Numbered from the stretch's first letter, positions 35,663-44,658 are shown. The stretch: DNA of 64,000 nucleotides from Ancylomarina longa (GCF_003996985.1 NZ_RJJX01000004.1:46419-110418), one strand, 5' to 3'. Notes: generated from the sequence alone by a model not told the origin. Program-made: numbers and translations.

Positions 35663-36973
35663 TTGAAAAGACATCCAAATTTCCCTTTTGCCCCTGCCAA
35701 AGTTCCGTTTTTTTACGGATGGATCAGCATGATTGCTGGTACTATAGGCGTTTTATTCAGTATTCCCGGTCAAACCGTTGGTGTATCAGTCTTTACGGAT
35801 TATTTAATTGAATCGCTTCAATTAAGTCGTGATGCCTTAAGTATGGCTTACCTGATTGGCACGGTTGGCAGCTCGCTAATACTTACCTATGCTGGTAAAA
35901 TTTACGATAAAAATGGAGCTCGATTCACCGCTATGATCGCTGCCTCGGCATTAGCAATTACTTTATTTTTGTTCTCGTATTCCAATCCCATTACCACAAG
36001 CTTAGCAAAAGCAACAGGCATTGGATTTAGTACCGTATCCTTCATCACTTTATCCATTCTGTTTTTCTTTTTACGATTCTCCGGACAGGGCGTACTTTCG
36101 CTTACCTCACGCAACCTGATTATGAAATGGTTCGATCAAAAACGAGGATTAGCAAATAGTATATCCAGTGCTTTTCAATCCTTTGGATTTGCTGTTTCTC
36201 CGCTTTTCATTGCTTTGTTAATTGGCAATTTTAGCTGGACCGAAGCTTATCAGATCCTTGGAATGCTTACGGTTCTCTTTCTGATCTTCGCCTTCATTTT
36301 TTATCGCGACAATCCGGAAGAATGTGGTTTGGTTCCAGATGGAAAAATCAACAACTCGTTGAAAAAGAACAAAAACACTAGTCTCAATAAAAAGCAATAC
36401 ACCTTAGCCGAAGCCAGAAAAACATGGGTGTTTTGGGTATTCGCTTTAAGCTTAAGTTTTAATGCCTTTTTTATTACCGGATTTACATTTAATGTAGTGT
36501 CGGTATTCGAATCGTGTGGCTATTCGGAACAAAAAGCACTTGCTGTTTTTGTTCCGGCCTCCATTATTTCCATAATAACCGCTTTGGTGGGCAATATTAT
36601 AAGCGATTACGTGAAATTACAGAAACTTCTCTTTGTATTTCTGATAGGTTGCCTTTTATCCACATTGGGAGTTGCAATTCTGCATTATGAAATTGGATAT
36701 TACGTTTTGATTCTTGGCAATGGAATTATGGGCGGTTTGTTTTCCGTATTAGCGGCAATATCGTGGCCTCGTTTCTTTGGTCGCCAGCACTTGGGCGCTA
36801 TTAGTGGATTATCGATGTCGCTGATTGTATTCTCCAGTGCCATTGCGCCACTTTTCTTTAGTAGAATTTTCACACTTACCCAATCGTATAACCTAGCTGG
36901 TATTATCGGTACTGTTGCTGTATTGATTTTGTTACTTTTCGCCATAAAAGCCAAAAACCCTCAATTACAATAG
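35663..36973 (+). CDS. MFS transporter, oxalate/formate antiporter-like
   Basis: 436 residues, twelve membrane helices. The start is a TTG at 35663; the following KRHPNFPFAPAKVPFFYGW leads into helix 1 as in OFA (oxalate:formate antiporter) family members, and no ATG is available close by. FYGWISMIAGTIGVLFSIPGQ and the loop after helix 2 fit the family. A central cytoplasmic loop lies near 220-250. It probably moves a carboxylate or other small anion. Downstream is the 42-bp hairpin array rather than a partner gene. Substrate is inferred only at family level. Confidence 0.85.
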   Translation: MKRHPNFPFAPAKVPFFYGWISMIAGTIGVLFSIPGQTVGVSVFTDYLIESLQLSRDALSMAYLIGTVGSSLILTYAGKIYDKNGARFTAMIAASALAITLFLFSYSNPITTSLAKATGIGFSTVSFITLSILFFFLRFSGQGVLSLTSRNLIMKWFDQKRGLANSISSAFQSFGFAVSPLFIALLIGNFSWTEAYQILGMLTVLFLIFAFIFYRDNPEECGLVPDGKINNSLKKNKNTSLNKKQYTLAEARKTWVFWVFALSLSFNAFFITGFTFNVVSVFESCGYSEQKALAVFVPASIISIITALVGNIISDYVKLQKLLFVFLIGCLLSTLGVAILHYEIGYYVLILGNGIMGGLFSVLAAISWPRFFGRQHLGAISGLSMSLIVFSSAIAPLFFSRIFTLTQSYNLAGIIGTVAVLILLLFAIKAKNPQLQ

Positions 36974-36993
36974 CTATAAAATAGTAAAGTATG

Positions 36994-37263
36994 CTTTGCA
37001 AGCCTGCAAAGAGCTCCCCATTTCGGTCGAATGAGCTTTGCAAGCATGCAGAGCACATTTTTTCTCGGTAGAATGAACTTTGCAAGCATGCAGCCTATAT
37101 TTTTTTTCGGTAGAGTAAGCTTTGCAAGCATGCAAAGTATATTCTTTTCTGGTCGAATAAGCTTTGCAAGTTTGCAGAGTTCATTTTTTTCTGGTCGAAT
37201 GAGCTTTGCAAGCATGCAGAGTTCATTAAATTTCGGGAAAGTATACTTTGTAAGCTTACAAAG
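36994..37263. repeat. Seven 42-bp tandem repeats, each with an inverted repeat
   Basis: Hairpin-type cores start at 36994, 37036, 37078, 37120, 37162, 37204 and 37246, exactly 42 bp apart. The core is CTTTGCA-AGCA-TGCAAAG. Arms pair in units 1, 4 and 7 perfectly, and in units 2 and 6 with one G-U type change; unit 3 has lost its right arm and unit 5 has one wobble. Unit 7 has CTTTGTA with TACAAAG, a compensatory double change. Spacers keep the form TTTTTTCTGGTCGAAT. The array lies downstream of the MFS gene. Confidence 0.92.
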
Positions 37264-37453
37264 CACACTTTCCTCTGTTCTGACAAAAAATACAAGACAA
37301 TTACCTGTTCTCTTCATTAAAAAAGCAAGGAATTCCAGGATATGATCGATGCCATTCTAAAGCAATTCTTATTATCTCACAATCAAAGCATTTAGTATTT
37401 TTCCGAGGGCTTAAATTTACGTAAATTGTATAGCGAGAAATACAATTTAGTCC

Positions 37454-37909
37454 ATGAAAAATAATTTAACATTAGCTCGAGACAGTTTTGATTTTATCAA
37501 AAACTCAAAAGACTTTCTTTCTATTGTTTTAGATAATATCCCTTGCGCTGTTTTTTTACTCGATAAAGATTTTAGATTGGTAGCACTTAATGATGCTTTC
37601 AAAACTATTTTCTCAAACAAAAAGGATGAAAACCTACTTTATAGGAGATGTGGAGAAGCAATTGGTTGTGCACATCAGATTGAAGAACAAAAACAATGTG
37701 GAGATACTACAAAATGTAGAAATTGTGAACTACGCATTGCAGCTTTAAGTTCTTATGCTGATAATAAAGAAATTTACAATGAGCATGTTGTCAGACCATT
37801 TTACAACTTTAAAAATCACAAAATAGATAAAGAACTTCAGTTTTCCACTAGGTTGTTTCATTACAATACTGAAAAATATATAATTGTGATACTCGAAAGT
37901 AATGAGTAG
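37454..37909 (+). CDS. PAS-domain protein with Cys-rich insertion
   Basis: 151 residues. A PAS-like segment begins near VLDNIPCAVFLLDKDFRLVALNDAF (about 26-50). After it comes a Cys cluster: RRCGEAIGC near 65, CGDTTKC and CRNCELR near 82-93, seven cysteines in about 30 residues, which could hold a metal or haem or an Fe-S cluster. The rest is a short beta-rich end. There is no output domain, so it would act on a partner protein, perhaps as a redox sensor. Similar Cys-rich PAS modules occur fused to phosphatases or cyclases in other bacteria. No partner gene is adjacent. Confidence 0.72.
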   Translation: MKNNLTLARDSFDFIKNSKDFLSIVLDNIPCAVFLLDKDFRLVALNDAFKTIFSNKKDENLLYRRCGEAIGCAHQIEEQKQCGDTTKCRNCELRIAALSSYADNKEIYNEHVVRPFYNFKNHKIDKELQFSTRLFHYNTEKYIIVILESNE

Positions 37910-38258
37910 CAATTATTGCGATTTCAGATTAACTTCAACTTTTTAGTATTTATTAAGATATCCAATACTATTGAACTTATATTTTAAGCATTACCTATCC
38001 TTATCTCAGAACATGCGATCAATTCAATAAAAAGAAAATATCCGTTATTAACCATCTACAAAAATCCGCTTTATCTGTATTATTTTTCTTTCTAAATAAA
38101 GATCCTCCCTTTAAATATCAACTTGCTTTTAGTACCTTATAGAATTGGAATCTCCAGCTAACCATTGGAATTCAGGTTCACTACCATTAACTGCTAAACC
38201 ACAATCTATGAAAAGTCGATCTCCCGTACAATCGAGAATCCCCCCATCGCGGATTTTT
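37910..38258. other. Gene-free region with possible antisense relic
   Basis: No plus-strand gene is well supported. On the minus strand about 38140-38255 reads DGGILDCTGDRLFIDCG and AVNGSEPEFQWLAGDS without a stop, which looks like a fragment of an Ig-like surface-protein repeat, but it is short and bounded by stops. Confidence 0.35.
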
Positions 38259-39677
38259 GTGTATATAAACCTTTCGTACACATCTCACCATTTTGATATT
38301 ATTCAATTCGCAAAACACATATTTATTATAGTTTTTCTCTTTGTAAGTAGCCTTTGTTTTGGGCAAAGTTTTATGGAACAAAAACCAACACAAACCATTC
38401 AAGCTAACTTATTAAATACCAATTTGCAATTAAGTTTAGATGTTATCAATGGAATTAGTATGCCAAGTGGCGATTTTCAAAACTTTGCCAGTGATGGATT
38501 TAATAGTGGCATTCAGATCAACAAAAGTTTTTGCAAAGCACTTTCGATTGGATTTGGTGCCAGGCATAGTAGTTTTGGAGTAAGACAAGAATTTGGCCCG
38601 GTAAGCAGTTCCCGAAATCGATGGATCAATACCACTATAGATGTAGGACCACAGTATAGCATATCAACAGGAATATTCGCATTAAAATTATATGGCAGAT
38701 CGGGGGTTTCCATCATCAGTACACCTGAAATAAATTTATATTACCCCAACACAGATATCCTCACAACTCAAATTCAGAGTAGAAGCACACAAGCTTTAAG
38801 CACCAGATTAGGGGGGAAATTAAATGCAGAAATTTGTAATGGCTTACAATTCTTTTTAAGCGGCGAATACGTCACAACTATCAATAGTAATCTAACTTAT
38901 TCTTCCAGAGAAGTTAGTACCGACGGAACAATTGATCTGGAAGAAGGACTTCGAAAAAATCCATTAACTAATAAAAACTTAAGCTTTTCGAGTGTTAACG
39001 TAAACTTTGGGATAAGTATTGGATTAGGAAATTTTGGAAGCAAAGCTAAAACAAAAAGAAACTCCAATCCGATGTATCAGGATAATGAGAATAAAGGAAC
39101 CATGCCTATGTACAATGAAAGTTCTACACAAGGTAATGGCAGTAATTCTTCGGGTACAAGAGCACAAGATTATAACTCCAGCAGAAGTAATAATTCCTCG
39201 GTGATTGCTCCGAATCCTAATAATACGAATACAGATATAAAAGCTACAGATTATAATTCGAGCAGAAGCAATAGAACCACTAATAGCACCCTAAAAGATA
39301 CAAATGAGATTAAACCAACAAAAACACAAGATTACAATTCCAGCAGAAGTAATAATTCCTCGGTGATTGCTCCGAATCCTAATAATACGGAAACAGATAT
39401 AAAAGCTACAGATTATAATTCGAGCAGAAGTAATCGAACTACTAGTAATACTCTTACGAATACAGCTGAGAATACAAATAAGAATAATTCAACAAAGGCA
39501 CAGGATTACAATTCCAGCAGAAGCAATAATTCCTCTGTGATTGCTAACAATCCTAACGATGATATACGCCAAACCATGACGCATTCAGATAAAGCTAAAT
39601 TGAAAAGAAAGTTAAAAAGAAAAGAGCGACAGAAACGAAAAGAAGCTCGTAAAAAGAGACACTATCCCACAAAATAG
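38259..39677 (+). CDS. Outer-membrane beta-barrel-like protein with repetitive C-terminal tail
   Basis: 472 residues from the GTG at 38259; in-frame ATGs at 38145 and 38208 would add residues that read like non-coding sequence. A hydrophobic signal segment (KHIFIIVFLFVSSLCFGQ) is followed by about 240 residues of alternating strands (GIQINKSFCKALSIGFGARH, SVNVNFGISIGLGN) typical of an eight-to-ten-strand barrel. The last 200 residues are low-complexity repeats: DYNSSRSN occurs five times, alternating with SVIAPNPNN and TDIKATD blocks, then a very basic tail (KAKLKRKLKRKERQKRKEARK). The tail may be surface-exposed or bind an anionic polymer. Function is unknown; the start is uncertain. Confidence 0.65.
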   Translation: MYINLSYTSHHFDIIQFAKHIFIIVFLFVSSLCFGQSFMEQKPTQTIQANLLNTNLQLSLDVINGISMPSGDFQNFASDGFNSGIQINKSFCKALSIGFGARHSSFGVRQEFGPVSSSRNRWINTTIDVGPQYSISTGIFALKLYGRSGVSIISTPEINLYYPNTDILTTQIQSRSTQALSTRLGGKLNAEICNGLQFFLSGEYVTTINSNLTYSSREVSTDGTIDLEEGLRKNPLTNKNLSFSSVNVNFGISIGLGNFGSKAKTKRNSNPMYQDNENKGTMPMYNESSTQGNGSNSSGTRAQDYNSSRSNNSSVIAPNPNNTNTDIKATDYNSSRSNRTTNSTLKDTNEIKPTKTQDYNSSRSNNSSVIAPNPNNTETDIKATDYNSSRSNRTTSNTLTNTAENTNKNNSTKAQDYNSSRSNNSSVIANNPNDDIRQTMTHSDKAKLKRKLKRKERQKRKEARKKRHYPTK

Positions 39678-39695
39678 TAGTATCCCATAAAGTAT

Positions 39696-40727
39696 TTAAT
39701 ATTTATTCCTTCGATTATTCCAATACCTAATATAATTTTTTTGAGAAATTAATCCTACTGATCCACTATAAATACCCCCCCCCTGAGTTTGGTCATAAAC
39801 CCGAACCATCACTATATTTTTTTGATTTGCTTTTATTAGAGACAAGGGAAGGTAATATCCACGCATCTGTTTGTAACTGCTAGATCGTTGTGCAACTGTT
39901 GAAGGTCGAAATGGACCAGATTCCCCAACCAACACTCCATTTACAAAAACCTGGTCGATATCATCAATCTTTCCCAGTAGCAAAACCATTCGATTAGCAA
40001 GCTGCTCATTTTTCACCTTAAATTCCAAGGCATAGCAAGCATATCCATCATAGTTTTTATATCCTTGATCTTCCCAAAACCCTGGAACAATAATATCATT
40101 CCAAGTTGCCATATCTGCAACATCTTCGTGTGCATATTTTCCTGTTTTAAACTTCCATATTCCTTGTAAATCCACATCTAAAGGAATTGCAGCCCTATCT
40201 ATCACCAAAGCAATATCCCCATGAATAATACCGCCTTCTCCAATATCATCATATACCCGAACTGCAATAGTATTGCGATCCTGAATAAGTTTTGTTGGCA
40301 CATAGTATAGTCGGTTAGAATTGTATGCTGTTGTATAATGCGGAGGGAAATTACCTGATTTACCAATTATTTTACCATTAAAAAACACCTCATCCACATC
40401 GTCGATATTACCCAATTGCAAATACACACTTTTACCTTTCACAACTGAAGGTCTGGTAAAACTATTCCTATACCATGCATAGCCATTATAACCGTAAAAT
40501 CCCTGATTCTCCCATGCCGAAGGAACCTCTATTCTATCCCACCCTGAATCATCAAATTTTGGCGATGCCCACTCCTGTCGATCACCAATGGAAAACTTCC
40601 AACGTTCATTTAAGTCAGTGATTTTTTTATAATCCTGAGAGAATCCACTACCTGTGAAGATGCATACAATCGCAAATAGCAAACTAGCTTTAATCCAAGG
40701 GTTGATATAGGTATTTAAAATTCTCAT
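39696..40727 (-). CDS. Secreted protein with tandem GH2-like sugar-binding domains (copy 1)
   Basis: 343 residues. Signal segment around residues 13-31 (ASLLFAIVCIFTGSGFSQ). Two jelly-roll domains of the glycoside hydrolase family 2 sugar-binding type follow (about 35-185 and 190-330), each with a W-K-F start, a VPSAWENQGFYGYNGYAWYR-type block, the YLQLGNIDDVDEVFFNG block and AVRVYD near the end. No GH2 catalytic domain is present, so it should bind carbohydrate rather than cut it. It is followed on the same strand by nothing further in this run and preceded 27 bases upstream by a paralogue. Probably periplasmic or surface-associated. Confidence 0.8.
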   Translation of the reverse strand: MRILNTYINPWIKASLLFAIVCIFTGSGFSQDYKKITDLNERWKFSIGDRQEWASPKFDDSGWDRIEVPSAWENQGFYGYNGYAWYRNSFTRPSVVKGKSVYLQLGNIDDVDEVFFNGKIIGKSGNFPPHYTTAYNSNRLYYVPTKLIQDRNTIAVRVYDDIGEGGIIHGDIALVIDRAAIPLDVDLQGIWKFKTGKYAHEDVADMATWNDIIVPGFWEDQGYKNYDGYACYALEFKVKNEQLANRMVLLLGKIDDIDQVFVNGVLVGESGPFRPSTVAQRSSSYKQMRGYYLPLSLIKANQKNIVMVRVYDQTQGGGIYSGSVGLISQKNYIRYWNNRRNKY

Positions 40728-40754
40728 ATTCGAGGTATATACATTTAGAAGGAA

Positions 40755-41831
40755 TTAATCCAACCAATAATCAATAAATTTCTCAATACTAGAGCGATTG
40801 TCCTTTAATTCTTTCTTCATCATCTCTCTGGCAATATCCATGCTAGTGATCCCAATTGGACCCCGATAAATTCCTCCGGGTCCGGTAAAATCTGTCACTA
40901 TAACTTCAATCAAATTTTGCGCATTTCCTTTCAATAAATTATCGGATATTGGATATACACGAAACCGTAGATGATCGCCACCATTATAATTTCTTCTATT
41001 CCATTTGCCTCTAATACTCTTTATTTTCTCCCCATTTAGAAATACTTCATCCTGATCATCAATAACACCTAAAATCAAAGCCTTATTGGTCGTCTGCAAA
41101 TCTGTCGGATACATAAAGACTTTAGTATATTTAGCTTCCCCATCATAGTTGTTGTATCCCCTGCATTCCCAAAATCCGGGAACAAATATTTTTCCATGAC
41201 GATAAGTAATACAGTCTTGATTTAATTTATCCACGGGACGTCCAATTTCAAAGTCCCAATAACCCGTCAAATCAATATCCAATTTATCCTGATCTTCATC
41301 TATAAATATTCCAACCGTGCCGCTAATAATTCCACCCTCAAAAAACTCATCGTAAACTCGAACAGCTATTATATTACTCCTTGATTTATGCAATAAAGCA
41401 ACAGGAATAGGATACATCCGAGGAATATTATAAGCAGTTTTCACAATAGGAGGAAAAGTACCCGAGGTACCAACCAACTTTCCATTCACATAAACTTCAT
41501 CCACATCATCAATTTGACCAAGATACAGATATACAAATTCACTTTCAAAAGGAATTCTGATCTGAAATTTCTTCCTATACCATGCAAATCCATTATAATC
41601 TTCAAATCCATCCTGTTCCCAGCTATTTGGAACAAAAACAGTTTCCCAATCGGAATCATTATAATTCGACATACGCCATTGTGGATTATCCCCAATTGAG
41701 AATTTCCAATTTCCCTTTAAATTAGCAAGAGATCGAAGGTTTTCTGCAGCTATATTTCCTATCAGCAAAAACAATACGAAGCTCATAAGAACCATTCGAA
41801 AACATGAGTTTATGGAATTTTTATTTTTCAT
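40755..41831 (-). CDS. Secreted protein with tandem GH2-like sugar-binding domains (copy 2)
   Basis: 358 residues from the ATG at 41831; a GTG at 41864 lies right after the upstream stop and would add 11 residues before the signal peptide SFVLFLLIGNIAAE. Two GH2-like sugar-binding domains (about 35-180 and 185-335) share YLGQIDDVDEVYVNG and ALILGVIDDQDEVFLNG blocks with the gene at 39696-40727. A short C-terminal helix (about 330-358) differs from its paralogue. No catalytic domain is present. The three genes 39696-42230 form a compact minus-strand set, next to a two-component system, which may sense and respond to a glycan. That link is inferred from position. Confidence 0.78.
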   Translation of the reverse strand: MKNKNSINSCFRMVLMSFVLFLLIGNIAAENLRSLANLKGNWKFSIGDNPQWRMSNYNDSDWETVFVPNSWEQDGFEDYNGFAWYRKKFQIRIPFESEFVYLYLGQIDDVDEVYVNGKLVGTSGTFPPIVKTAYNIPRMYPIPVALLHKSRSNIIAVRVYDEFFEGGIISGTVGIFIDEDQDKLDIDLTGYWDFEIGRPVDKLNQDCITYRHGKIFVPGFWECRGYNNYDGEAKYTKVFMYPTDLQTTNKALILGVIDDQDEVFLNGEKIKSIRGKWNRRNYNGGDHLRFRVYPISDNLLKGNAQNLIEVIVTDFTGPGGIYRGPIGITSMDIAREMMKKELKDNRSSIEKFIDYWLD

Positions 41832-41864
41832 TAAAATCAATACTTTTATCAGTAACCTATTCAC

Positions 41865-42230
41865 TTATTTATCAAACTTCACAAAATTCACACGTAACAC
41901 AAATTCTTCACCACATAAAGCCGTAGAAGTTCTAATCTTATTTTTTTCCATTTGTTTACTAACTGCATTCATTAAATTTTGGTCGAAGCCGATAATTTTT
42001 CTAACTACCACTTTGCTATTTTTATTCACAGTACAGCGCAAAACGATTGTTTTCCTCTCTCCCTGTAGGACATAATCCATAAAGTTGGTTTTTTTAATCG
42101 TTCTTTGAAGCTTTTGCATCACCTTATTTTTTTCCTGAGCTATTTTTTGCTTTTGAGGAGTAATTGCCATCCCAACATTAGCAAACAACAGGTATGTCAA
42201 TGCAAATATTGTAATTTTAAAAATTTTCAT
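41865..42230 (-). CDS. Small secreted hypothetical protein
   Basis: 121 residues from the ATG at 42230, with a signal peptide (MKIFKITIFALTYLLFANVGMA). An earlier in-frame ATG at 42257 would add nine polar residues. The mature part ends in a strand-rich domain (about 55-121) that recalls TonB C-terminal or energy-transducer-like folds, with RKTIVLRCTVNKNSKVVVRK, but the match is weak. Two Cys lie in RCTV and ALCGEEF. It touches the start of the sugar-binding paralogue and so is probably cotranscribed with it. Function is unknown. Confidence 0.65.
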   Translation of the reverse strand: MKIFKITIFALTYLLFANVGMAITPQKQKIAQEKNKVMQKLQRTIKKTNFMDYVLQGERKTIVLRCTVNKNSKVVVRKIIGFDQNLMNAVSKQMEKNKIRTSTALCGEEFVLRVNFVKFDK

Positions 42231-42398
42231 ATCCCTAATTTTAAAGTTATCTACCAATTAGAAATTTTTAGAAAAGAATGGAATCGTACGCCTTCCACGC
42301 TTTATCTATCTTAAATTTCTAATGTAAAATTAGGGTAGTTAAAAATCATTTGTGTCACGCTGCGGTTAAGAGTTGTCACAAATTGTCATCAGGCAATA

Positions 42399-43085
42399 TT
42401 AATTTACCAATCGATAGCCAACACCATGAACCGTGAGTATAATCCTTGCATAATTTAAATCCTCTTCTATCTTTTGCCGTAGCTTTAAAATAAAATTATC
42501 AATAGTCCGCGAAGTTGGCTGATAATCGGTTCCCCAGATCTTATCTAGCAAATCATCCCTACTAACAATCTGATTTCGGTTATTCCACAAATACTGCAGA
42601 ATTTCCACCTCTCTATGTGACATTTTCACTACACTTCCATTCACGAATCCTTCAAAAGAAGAAAAGTCCATGAGTAAACGTCCAATTTGCACTTTAGATG
42701 GTGTATTGCTATTCGAAACATTTTGGGTTCTGCGCAATATTGCTCTTATTCTGGCAAGCAACTCTCTTAAACTAAAAGGTTTTGTGATATAATCATCGGC
42801 ACCAAATTCCAGTCCCAAAACCTTATCAATTTCTTCCCCTCTGGCTGTGAGCAAAATGATAGGAGTATTCACGCCTTGTATTCTTGCTTTCTTACAAATA
42901 TCAAAACCCGAAATATTAGGTAGCATCACATCCAATAGCACCAAGCTATATCTATTTTCACTAATTTTTTTTAAAGCAATTTCACCATCATCGGCAAGAT
43001 CAACCCGATAACCTTCAAATTCCAGATTATCTTTTAAACCCATGAGCATGTCCGGCTCATCTTCCACAATTAATATCGGATACAT
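42399..43085 (-). CDS. OmpR-family response regulator
   Basis: 228 residues: receiver domain (1-120) with acidic pocket Glu8/Asp9 in VEDEPD, phosphoacceptor Asp52 in LLDVMLP and the Lys in ITKPFS near 103, then a winged-helix DNA-binding domain (about 130-225) with SHREVEILQYLWNN and RTIDNFILKLRQKIE. It is phosphorylated by the histidine kinase encoded 12 bases upstream and binds DNA to control transcription. The target genes are not shown by the sequence; the three secreted-protein genes on its upstream-facing side of the cluster are candidates. Confidence 0.93.
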   Translation of the reverse strand: MYPILIVEDEPDMLMGLKDNLEFEGYRVDLADDGEIALKKISENRYSLVLLDVMLPNISGFDICKKARIQGVNTPIILLTARGEEIDKVLGLEFGADDYITKPFSLRELLARIRAILRRTQNVSNSNTPSKVQIGRLLMDFSSFEGFVNGSVVKMSHREVEILQYLWNNRNQIVSRDDLLDKIWGTDYQPTSRTIDNFILKLRQKIEEDLNYARIILTVHGVGYRLVN

Positions 43086-43097
43086 ATTTCTTCGGTT

Positions 43098-44630
43098 TTA
43101 TTTTTTTCTGTTTGGAAAACACAAACTAAAGCAACTTCCTTTGCCAGATTCACTGTGTAAATCAATCTTTCCTTGATGGGCATCCATAATGTGCTTTACA
43201 ATGCTCAATCCAATACCAGAACCCTTTACTTTATGTGCCAAATCACCCGTACTTACCCTAAAAAACTTATCATAAATCAAATGCTGTTCTTTTGCAGCAA
43301 TTCCAATTCCAAAGTCTCTCACTTTTACGCAAGTATATGCTGCATTGCTTTCCGTTACAATTTCAATTCGTTTCAATTTTGCACTATATTTCATGGCATT
43401 ATCCATCAAATTAATAATAGCTTCCGAAAACGCTTCCCTATCCATTAAAATATCAGGGATGCTATCCTTTACAGAAAATACTATCTCAAAACCATTTTGA
43501 TCTAAGTGCTGTTTATAGTTTTCGAGTATTACTTCTACCTCTTCATTTAAATTGGTAATTACGAAATGATATTCCCTCCGTCCACTTTCTATTCTGTTAA
43601 AATTTAGAATTTTATTTACCATTCGCGAAAGGCGATTAGCTTCGGTATTAATAACCTTATAATATTCATGTTTCTTTGCTTCAGAATTAATTCGTCCCAT
43701 TTCCAACGTTTCGGAGTACATATTAATTAAAGCAAGTGGTGTCCTGATCTCGTGCGAAACATTCGAAATAAAATCTGATTTTAATTGGGTAAGCCGCAAC
43801 TGTTGCCTTATACTCTTATACACAAACCACGCACCCAATAATAAGATAATATCCATAACAATTAGAAGAATAATATTGGTTCTAGTTCTTTTTCTCACCA
43901 AATCTTCAATCGTATTTCCCTTCATCTGAATTCCCAGTTGATATCCGGGAAACAACCAAATATCTTTTTTTTGTCGAATATTTTTCTCTGGCTCGTCATG
44001 CCGTACATTAGAAAAGACTTCCCTATCTGCATTAAATACAGAAATAAAAAAACGATTCTGAGCAATGATCTGAATTTTAGGACCAAAATTCTCTAAGATA
44101 AATTTATCTGTATTTAAGAAAATAAATACAGTTTGCCATGAGGTACTGTCCAACTTGCGGGCAAAAACAAACAAACTCTTTCCTTTAAAGTCAGAATTAA
44201 TGGCTTCTATTTTTTGGTAACCAGTATTAAGGTATCTCTGTAAAGTTTTAATTTTGGTTGCATTCTTTAAAGATGATCGCTTCAAATAATTTTTCAAGGT
44301 CTGAATACTATCTTTTCCAATCTTTTCTTTCGGATATAAAAGAAATTGAGAACTATCGATTACAGCGAGGGCATCGATAGAATAGTTCTTTTCAAGTACT
44401 TGCTCAATTTCCAATCCACCTCTATCCAATTGATGAGCCCAGGCACTCATCACATCATCAGCATATTGGTTTATAGAGAATAATATAGACTCCATTTGAC
44501 TGGAATAAACAGAATCGATTACCGCCTCGTTTTGGCTTAGATTACCAATTTCATAGGTAGAAAAAAACAGAGAAGGTAACACAAGAATAATACTCAGTAC
44601 AATTCCAATTTTCAATCCGGGTTTTATCAT
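43098..44630 (-). CDS. Membrane sensor histidine kinase
   Basis: 510 residues. A first membrane segment (about 7-26), a periplasmic sensor region of about 225 residues, a second membrane segment near 253-272 (NIILLIVMDIILLLGAWFVY), then HisKA with FISNVSHEIRTPLALI (phosphorylated His near 290) and an HATPase domain with LMDNAMKYSAK, DFGIGIA and GSGIGLSIVKHI. The periplasmic domain has no recognised fold. It is first in a two-gene operon with the OmpR-type regulator and has a promoter box 21 bases before its start. The signal is unknown. Confidence 0.92.
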   Translation of the reverse strand: MIKPGLKIGIVLSIILVLPSLFFSTYEIGNLSQNEAVIDSVYSSQMESILFSINQYADDVMSAWAHQLDRGGLEIEQVLEKNYSIDALAVIDSSQFLLYPKEKIGKDSIQTLKNYLKRSSLKNATKIKTLQRYLNTGYQKIEAINSDFKGKSLFVFARKLDSTSWQTVFIFLNTDKFILENFGPKIQIIAQNRFFISVFNADREVFSNVRHDEPEKNIRQKKDIWLFPGYQLGIQMKGNTIEDLVRKRTRTNIILLIVMDIILLLGAWFVYKSIRQQLRLTQLKSDFISNVSHEIRTPLALINMYSETLEMGRINSEAKKHEYYKVINTEANRLSRMVNKILNFNRIESGRREYHFVITNLNEEVEVILENYKQHLDQNGFEIVFSVKDSIPDILMDREAFSEAIINLMDNAMKYSAKLKRIEIVTESNAAYTCVKVRDFGIGIAAKEQHLIYDKFFRVSTGDLAHKVKGSGIGLSIVKHIMDAHQGKIDLHSESGKGSCFSLCFPNRKK

Positions 44631-44650
44631 TCCACGATTATTTTGTTACC

Positions 44651-44658
44651 CAAAGATA
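44651..44658 (-). promoter_or_regulatory. Bacteroidota-type -7 box for two-component operon
   Basis: Minus strand TATCTTTG, exact TAnnTTTG, 21 bases upstream of the kinase start, giving a short leader. Confidence 0.55.

Noticed and set aside
36994-37300. Repeat protein encoded by the 42-bp array
   Set aside because: 42 is a multiple of three, so both strands stay open over six or seven repeats of 14 residues; both readings cannot be real, no good start site is seen, and the inverted-repeat core with a compensatory change points to a nucleic-acid function.
38180-38255. tRNA or tRNA fragment suggested by a CCCCCCATCGCGG end
   Set aside because: No matching acceptor arm, D arm or anticodon loop can be drawn.
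38145-38258. Longer N-terminus for the repeat-tail outer-membrane protein
   Set aside because: The first 38 residues are Ser/Pro-rich non-coding-like sequence ahead of a normal signal peptide, and the opposite strand reads as a better, possibly decayed, Ig-like fragment.
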